Below, piece after piece: positions 59,135 to 64,000 of a stretch of 64,000 nt of DNA; within the stretch, counting starts at the first letter, position 1; every line of letters begins with the position of its first letter. The notes under the pieces are model-generated. The model was not told where the DNA came from. It was given only the letters and a program-made list of their open reading frames with translations, and ran no database searches. Source of the stretch: Paenibacillus_AP thailandensis (GTDB taxonomy: Bacteria > Bacillota > Bacilli > Paenibacillales > Paenibacillaceae); NCBI RefSeq assembly GCF_042685365.1, contig NZ_JBHUMY010000001.1, forward strand, positions 1 to 64,000, written 5' to 3'. The position numbers were made by a program, and so were the translations under genes.

Positions 59135-61213
59135 TCAAACGCCGGTTCGGCTGCCGTTCGCGGGACGTTTCGCGCGTTGGCCGGCGGGCGCTTCCTTCCC
59201 GGCGGAAGCCGGCTTTTGCCTTGTCCGTCTTGTGCTGCGACCGGCCTGTTGTTCATGCGCCTCCGCTTCTTGCCCGGCCGGCCCGGCCGCCGAGCCGGAA
59301 GCCTTCTTCGCGGCCGGCTTGCGGCTTGCCTTCTCCCGCTTCAGCCACAGGACGGCAAGCGGCGGAAGCGTAAGCTCGATGCTGTAAGCGGCATTGTGCC
59401 ACGGCTTGCGCTCGGCTTTCAGCAGCTCATCCGAAGCGATGTGCCCTTCCCCGCCATACTCGGGATCGTCGCTGTTCAACACGATCCGGTATCGACCCGA
59501 AGACGGAACGCCGATCCGGTATTTCTCGCGCCTGACCGGCGAAAAGTGGCATACGGCGATCAGCTGCTCGTCCTTCGCATTTCCTTTGCGGATAAAGCAG
59601 ATGACGTTTTGAATATGGTCCTGGTGGTCGATCCACTCGTGTCCCCGCCAATCGTGGTCCCGCTGCCATAACGCTTTGTGCCGCAGGTACAAATGATTGA
59701 TGTCTCTCGTATAACGGTGCATTCTCCGGTGCATCTCAAATTCGAGAACCATCCAATCGAGCTGCGATTCGTCTTTCCACTCGTCGTATTGGCCGAATTC
59801 GCCGCCCATGAACAGCAGCTTTTTGCCCGGGAACGCCATCATGTAGCCGATGAGAAGACGAAGCCCGGCGAATTTTTGCTCATAGGTGCCCGGCATTTTG
59901 TTAAGAAGCGATTTTTTGCCGTGAACGGCCTCGTCATGCGATAGCGGAAGCACGTAATTTTCGCTGTAGGCGTACACGACGGGGAATGTAAGAAGCGACT
60001 GGTTGGCCGCCCGGCAGATCGGATCCAGCTCCGCGTATTTCAGCGTATCGTTCATCCAGCCCATGTTCCATTTATAATTAAAACCGAGTCCGCCTTCGCT
60101 TGCGGGCATCGTAACGCCCGGCCATGCGCTCGACTCCTCCGCAATCATCATCGCGTTCGGGAACTTGGCGAACACCGTTTCGTTCAGCTTCCGCAAAAAA
60201 GCGATTGCGTCCGTATCCTCCTGCCCGCCGCCCGGATTGGGCCGCCAAGCGCTTTTGTCGAAGCTGCGCAGCAGCATGCTGGTGACCGCATCCACGCGAA
60301 GCCCGTCGACATGATACTTGTCCAGCCAGAAGAGAGCGCTCGAAATAAGAAAAGAGCAAATTTCGGGCTTGCCGTAATCGAAGCCGAGCGTTCCCCAGCC
60401 GGGCTTCTCCGCGATCAGCGGATCTTCGTGCTCGTAAAGCGGCGAGCCGTCGAATTGCCGAAGGCCGTGCGCATCCTTGACGAAATGGGCCGGCACCCAG
60501 TCCAGCAGCACGCCGATGCCGTTCGCATGGCACTCGTCGATAAGATGCATCAGGTCCTGCGGCGTTCCGAACCGGCTCGTCGCCGCAAAAAATCCGGTCA
60601 CCTGATACCCCCAGGAACGGTCGTACGGATGCTCGGTCAACGGCAGCAGCTCGATATGGGTATAGCCCATATGTTTCACATAGGGGACCAATTCGGCCGC
60701 CAGTTCGGCATAACTGTAATAGCTGCCGTCCTCATGCCGCTTCCAGCTGCCCAGATGGACTTCATAAATGTTGACGGGGCCGGCATAGGGCGGTTTCCGC
60801 CGTTTCAGCCAAGCCGCATCCCGCCATCCGTAGCCTTCGATCGACTTGACGACCGAAGCGGTGCGCGGCTTAACCTCGCAGTAGAAAGCGTACGGATCGG
60901 CTTTAAGCAGGCGCTCCCCCGCAGCCGATACAATCTCGTACTTGTAAATCGTTCCTTCGGGCAAACCGGGCACGAACAAAGACCAGATGCCCGTCTCCGT
61001 CAGCCGCTGAAGCGGTATCCCCATTCCTTCCTCCCAGCCGTTAAAATCGGAGACCAGCCGCACTTCCCGGGCATGAGGCGCCCATACCGTAAACCTGACG
61101 CCTTCGCGCCCCTCTTCGGTGACGAGATGGGCGCCCATCCAATCGTAGCTGTCATAAAGCGTCCCTTCGTGAAATTTGCTCCACTCTTCCTGAATCCGCG
61201 TCGATGTCAGCAT
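59135..61213 (-). CDS. glgB: 1,4-alpha-glucan branching enzyme with basic C-terminal tail
   Basis: A 692-residue GH13 branching enzyme that makes alpha-1,6 branches in glycogen. CBM48 at about 20 to 110, then the GH13 barrel with 'GLRVDAVTSML' (nucleophile Asp), 'MIAEESSAWPGV' (acid Glu) and 'LPLSHDEAVHGKKS' (third Asp), and a C-terminal beta domain. 'IELLPLTEHPYDRSWGYQ' is typical of GlgB. The last about 65 residues are a Lys/Arg/Ala/Gly/Pro-rich tail unlike the catalytic family and probably disordered. The start is the ATG at 61213 after AGGGGTGA; seven codons more are open upstream. No other glycogen genes are adjacent. Confidence 0.92.
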   Translation of the reverse strand: MLTSTRIQEEWSKFHEGTLYDSYDWMGAHLVTEEGREGVRFTVWAPHAREVRLVSDFNGWEEGMGIPLQRLTETGIWSLFVPGLPEGTIYKYEIVSAAGERLLKADPYAFYCEVKPRTASVVKSIEGYGWRDAAWLKRRKPPYAGPVNIYEVHLGSWKRHEDGSYYSYAELAAELVPYVKHMGYTHIELLPLTEHPYDRSWGYQVTGFFAATSRFGTPQDLMHLIDECHANGIGVLLDWVPAHFVKDAHGLRQFDGSPLYEHEDPLIAEKPGWGTLGFDYGKPEICSFLISSALFWLDKYHVDGLRVDAVTSMLLRSFDKSAWRPNPGGGQEDTDAIAFLRKLNETVFAKFPNAMMIAEESSAWPGVTMPASEGGLGFNYKWNMGWMNDTLKYAELDPICRAANQSLLTFPVVYAYSENYVLPLSHDEAVHGKKSLLNKMPGTYEQKFAGLRLLIGYMMAFPGKKLLFMGGEFGQYDEWKDESQLDWMVLEFEMHRRMHRYTRDINHLYLRHKALWQRDHDWRGHEWIDHQDHIQNVICFIRKGNAKDEQLIAVCHFSPVRREKYRIGVPSSGRYRIVLNSDDPEYGGEGHIASDELLKAERKPWHNAAYSIELTLPPLAVLWLKREKASRKPAAKKASGSAAGPAGQEAEAHEQQAGRSTRRTRQKPASAGKEAPAGQRAKRPANGSRTGV

Positions 61214-61562
61214 GCGTTCACCCCTGTCACCCAATTTTTTTGGAACGATTGCTCTGTTTCTATCGCCAATGCTGATTTATTCGATGCGAGGAGCTTATAA
61301 TCCTGTTGGGCGCGGCAGCTATTCTGACAAAATGTCGCCGCTCCTACCTTTCATCGTCCGCAATAACGGAACCGGTGCAGCCCATACGAGCAGCTCGCAC
61401 ATAAAAAAGAACTGCCACGGCGCAATTGCGCCGCGACAGTTCCTTGAACCTCGCCGGGGCCGGTATCGTGCCGGCACGGGGCTCCTGCTTCGCACCGTTC
61501 CGGTGCGGGCCCGGACTAATGAACTTCGGCGGAATCGGCTTTCTAGGCCGGTCCGAGGCCGG
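61214..61562. other. Intergenic region between glgB and pectate lyase genes
   Basis: About 349 bases on the shared minus strand. It holds the terminator of the lyase gene at 61403 to 61442 and other GC-rich hairpins (for example GCACCG-TTC-CGGTGC near 61494). The part from 61214 to 61400 should contain the glgB promoter; no clear box is seen. Confidence 0.5.
61403..61442 (-). terminator. Terminator of the pectate lyase gene
   Basis: A long stem around CGGCGCAATTGCGCCG with GAACTG/CAGTTC outer arms, followed by TTTTTT on the minus strand, about 120 bases after the lyase stop codon. Confidence 0.75.
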
Positions 61563-63440
61563 CTACCTTGCGCCGATATTGGTGCCGGACGGGCTGCCCG
61601 AGCCGATCAGGTCGCTGCCCGAAGCCAGCTTCAGGAAATTGCCCAGGTTCGGCGAACCGTCCGCGTTGCGGCTGACGGATGGCGTCAGCGACACGAAATC
61701 GGCGGAGCTGGCCGACAGGCCTTTTGCGTTAACCGAAGCGTTGTTTTTCCACCAGACGTTCGTGCTGTTCACGTCGGTGCCGCTCGTCTTGTCGCTGGAG
61801 CCGCCGGCGTACGACAGATTGTTCGTAAACTGATGCGTTCCTTCGTCGAAGGCGAAGTTGCTCTGGCCGTTGCTCCAGGACGTGTTGTTCGTCATCGCGA
61901 TCGAGCCCGGGTTGCTGTTGAACGTAAAGCCGTGTTTCTTGTTCTGGAAAGCGATGCTGTTCTTGACGATATGGTTAACCGCGATGTCTTCGCCGCCCAG
62001 CTTAAAGCCGTTGCCGTCGCTGTCCGTCGTGGCCGTGCCGTCGGATGTCGAGCCGTTCTTGTAGGCGATGCTGTTCAATATCGTGACGGGGCCGATCGCG
62101 CCCGTATCCGACTTCGTGTACAAATCCCATCCGTCGTCCACGTTATATGCCGCGATGCAGCCGTTGAACACGTTGCCCGGCCCGACGGTCAGCTTGGCGG
62201 CGAAGCCGTCCGCATCCTCGCCGTTGTCGGGATCGTAGTTGTCATGCGAGTAGGAATTGATAATTTCGTTGTAGCTGGGCCATTCGCTGTAACCGACGCT
62301 CGAGCTGTACCGTCCGAGCTGCAGGCCGGTATCGCGGTTATGATGGGTTTCGACGTTTTCGATCCGGTTATAGTTCCCCCCGATAAAAATGCCGTTGTCC
62401 CCCGCTCCCATAACGGTAATGCCCTTCACCAGCCAATAATGGCCGAACAGCTGCAGTCCCCGGTTGGACGATGCGAACGATTGCGCCGAAAAATCCAGCA
62501 CCGGCTTCTCGCTGCCGTAAGCGGCGATCGCTTTCCGCTGATTGACGGACGCTCCGCTGTTGTCCCGTGCGATCGTCACGGTCGAAGAGAAGCTGTACGT
62601 GCCGCCGCGCATATAAATCGTTTTGCCCGCTTGCACCTTCGTCAGCGCCGCTTCGAGCGTCAACGGGCTTTCCAGCGTGCCCGCTCCGCTCGCCGATCCG
62701 TTAGGCGCCACAATGATGTCGCCGGTTATCGGCTCGGGCGAGCCGCCCGGATCCGGGGTCGGCGTCGGGGTCGGTTCAGGCGTCGGGGTCGGCGTCGGGG
62801 TCGGCGTCGGCTCCGAACCGCCGTCGACGGTGGCCACGACCACGTTATCGAATTTCGAGATCGTCTTGTAGGTCAGCACGCCGGCCGCGCCCGACGAAAG
62901 AGAAGAATCCGTCGCGGTCAGCTTCAAGTCGCCGTTCAAATAAAGCTTCAGCGTCTGTCCCGACATCTCCAGCTTCACCGTGTACCAGACGCCGGCGGAC
63001 AAAGCGTAATCCACCGAAGCCAGCGTCGATGACGAGCCGCCCACTTTCTTCCGCAGCTCCAGCTTCCCGCCTCCGCTGTTATAAAGCGACGCGGCGTAAT
63101 AGTTGTTGCCGTCCCGATAACGCCCCGTTACATAAGTACGGTTCGTGCCGTTGAAGTTGTCGACTTTCACCTTCGCTTCAACGCTGTAATCGGTCCATGC
63201 CAAGCTTCCCGCCGACGTTCGGCCCTCGCTGGTACCGGATTGATAGTACACATATGAGCCTCCATCCTGAACGACGGACCAAGAGCCCGTCGTTGCGGTC
63301 CATCCGGCGGCATTCCCGTCCTCGAAATCGTCGCTGAGCAGCGTGCTTGCCGACGCCGTCCCGAGCAGCGTAAACGGAAATACGAGCAGCAAGCCAAGCA
63401 AAGCAGCGGTCCACCGGAATTTTGACGACGAATTGAGCAT
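61563..63440 (-). CDS. Secreted PL9-type pectate lyase with N-terminal jelly-roll domain
   Basis: A 625-residue exported enzyme. Signal peptide to about residue 31; a LamG/DUF1080-like beta-sandwich at about 32 to 205, probably carbohydrate-binding; a Pro-Thr linker at about 208 to 235; a right-handed parallel beta-helix from about 245 to the end. 'EDADGFAAKLTVGPGN' and 'NVDDGWDLYTKS' match the calcium-binding Asp cluster of PL9 lyases, and the Lys of 'GNGFKLGGEDIAVNH' fits the catalytic base. It would cut polygalacturonate outside the cell. The start is the ATG at 63440 after GGGAGGATG; seven more codons are open upstream. A cre-like site lies 33 bases before the start. Confidence 0.87.
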   Translation of the reverse strand: MLNSSSKFRWTAALLGLLLVFPFTLLGTASASTLLSDDFEDGNAAGWTATTGSWSVVQDGGSYVYYQSGTSEGRTSAGSLAWTDYSVEAKVKVDNFNGTNRTYVTGRYRDGNNYYAASLYNSGGGKLELRKKVGGSSSTLASVDYALSAGVWYTVKLEMSGQTLKLYLNGDLKLTATDSSLSSGAAGVLTYKTISKFDNVVVATVDGGSEPTPTPTPTPTPEPTPTPTPDPGGSPEPITGDIIVAPNGSASGAGTLESPLTLEAALTKVQAGKTIYMRGGTYSFSSTVTIARDNSGASVNQRKAIAAYGSEKPVLDFSAQSFASSNRGLQLFGHYWLVKGITVMGAGDNGIFIGGNYNRIENVETHHNRDTGLQLGRYSSSVGYSEWPSYNEIINSYSHDNYDPDNGEDADGFAAKLTVGPGNVFNGCIAAYNVDDGWDLYTKSDTGAIGPVTILNSIAYKNGSTSDGTATTDSDGNGFKLGGEDIAVNHIVKNSIAFQNKKHGFTFNSNPGSIAMTNNTSWSNGQSNFAFDEGTHQFTNNLSYAGGSSDKTSGTDVNSTNVWWKNNASVNAKGLSASSADFVSLTPSVSRNADGSPNLGNFLKLASGSDLIGSGSPSGTNIGAR

Positions 63441-63472
63441 GCGATAACATCCTCCCATCATTCCATAAATTT

Positions 63473-63486
63473 GTTAAACGCTTACA
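63473..63486 (-). promoter_or_regulatory. cre-like operator upstream of pectate lyase
   Basis: GTTAAACGCTTACA (minus strand TGTAAGCGTTTAAC), one base different from the site at 24908 upstream of the GH43 gene and at a similar distance from the start codon. Confidence 0.55.
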
Positions 63487-63635
63487 GCCCCTACATTACC
63501 CGCCGCATGCCGTGACCGCCATAATCATTATTCCATTCGTTCCCTTCGGCGTCCGCCGTAACCGGTTATTGCCGCAAGGCTTCCCCACAATAATCATTAA
63601 CTCATATTGAAGCTTGCCCGCCCTTGCCAAACGAA

Positions 63636-63670
63636 ATCGGCACCGTCCTTATGCAAGGGCGGTGCCGAAT
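63636..63670 (-). terminator. Probable terminator of queF
   Basis: CGGCACCG pairs with CGGTGCCG, with CCTT/AAGG extending the stem, about 15 bases downstream of the queF stop. The following ATTTCG is a poor T-run. Confidence 0.55.
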
Positions 63671-63684
63671 CAACTCATCCATTA

Positions 63685-64000
63685 TTAACGATTGTCCACT
63701 TTCTCCGGATACATATCGTGGTTCATCATTCTGTGCTCGGCCATCTTCTCGTATTTCGTGCCGGGACGGCCCCAGTTCGTATACGGATCGATGGAAATGC
63801 CGCCGCGCGGCGTAAATTTGCCCCATACTTCGATATATCGGGGCTGCATCAGCTCGATCAGGTCGTTCATGACGATGTTCATGCAATCCTCGTGGAAATC
63901 GCCGTGGTTGCGGAAGCTGAACAAATACAGCTTCAGCGACTTGCTTTCGACCATTTTCAAATCCGGAATGTACGAAATATAAATCGTCGCGAAATCCGGC
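63685..64000 (-). CDS. queF: NADPH-dependent 7-cyano-7-deazaguanine reductase, partial
   Basis: The C-terminal about 104 residues of QueF; the gene starts beyond the right edge of the window. QueF reduces preQ0 to preQ1 in queuosine biosynthesis. The QueF motif 'ESKSLKLYLFSFRNHGDFHE' is present, followed by 'YIEVWGKFTPRGGISIDPYTN', matching the short unimodular form of Gram-positive bacteria. The catalytic Cys and Asp lie upstream of the motif, outside the window. It is a vertically inherited housekeeping gene and marks the return to core chromosome. The first in-frame ATG inside the window (63960) is not the true start. Confidence 0.93.
   Translation of the reverse strand, partial: PDFATIYISYIPDLKMVESKSLKLYLFSFRNHGDFHEDCMNIVMNDLIELMQPRYIEVWGKFTPRGGISIDPYTNWGRPGTKYEKMAEHRMMNHDMYPEKVDNR

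Noticed and set aside
62715..62820. Minisatellite-like GGCGTCGGGGTC repeat
   Set aside because: It encodes the Pro-Thr linker of the pectate lyase and is a normal coding repeat.
61212..63032. 606-codon plus-strand frame opposite the pectate lyase gene
   Set aside because: Arg/Val-rich shadow that also runs through the intergenic terminator region; no motif or ribosome site.

Overview
The window looks like a chromosomal stretch of a spore-forming Bacillota, most likely Paenibacillus or a close relative. This is inferred from an unmistakable SigK (late mother-cell sigma factor) N-terminus, strong GGAGG-type ribosome sites, many LplABC/YtcQ-type sugar ABC importers, YesM/YesN-type two-component regulators and secreted plant-polysaccharide enzymes. 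No rRNA, tRNA or CRISPR array was seen.

Region 1 (1 to about 10,970) is accessory and visibly more AT-rich than the rest. On the minus strand it holds small hypotheticals, a UPF0158 protein, a pRiA4b ORF-3 family protein, a RelE/ParE-type toxin with its antitoxin, and a complete four-gene Wadjet system (jetA, jetB, jetC, jetD: MukF-like, MukE-like, SMC-like ATPase and Toprim nuclease). The block ends exactly where a sigK reading frame breaks after about 65 codons. The natural reading is the right-hand part of a skin-like sigK-intervening element carrying an anti-plasmid defence island. Two imperfect direct repeats of about 75 bp bracket the toxin-antitoxin and Wadjet segment, inverted repeats bracket the toxin-antitoxin pair, and a highly structured block of about 140 bp lies between the pair and jetD.

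Region 2 (11.3 to 25 kb) is a carbohydrate locus: an (alpha/alpha)-toroid lyase-like protein, a divergent isomerase and a partner protein, a membrane-bound AraC regulator, an LplA/LplB/LplC-type importer, a secreted Vps62/NPP1-like protein, and a convergent GH43 arabinanase.

Region 3 (26 to 37 kb) is about organosulfur. A five-gene operon (substrate-binding protein, ATPase, permease, flavin monooxygenase, TauD-like dioxygenase) has a readable promoter, operator-like palindrome and leader terminator. Next to it, an SsuD-like monooxygenase is co-oriented with a carbohydrate-type ABC importer and divergent from an AraC regulator. That combination suggests uptake and desulfonation of a sulfonated sugar or polyol.

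Region 4 (37 to 46 kb) is an oligosaccharide importer preceded by one YesM-type kinase and two YesN-type response regulators. Region 5 (46 to 64 kb) holds a polysaccharide deacetylase, a cyclase-family hydrolase, a zinc-ribbon protein, an Old Yellow Enzyme, a 2,814-residue cyclic beta-1,2-glucan synthase-type protein, a HAD phosphatase, glycogen branching enzyme with an unusual basic tail, a PL9-type pectate lyase and the 3' part of queF. CcpA (cre)-like sites lie upstream of several of the polysaccharide genes, two of them nearly identical.
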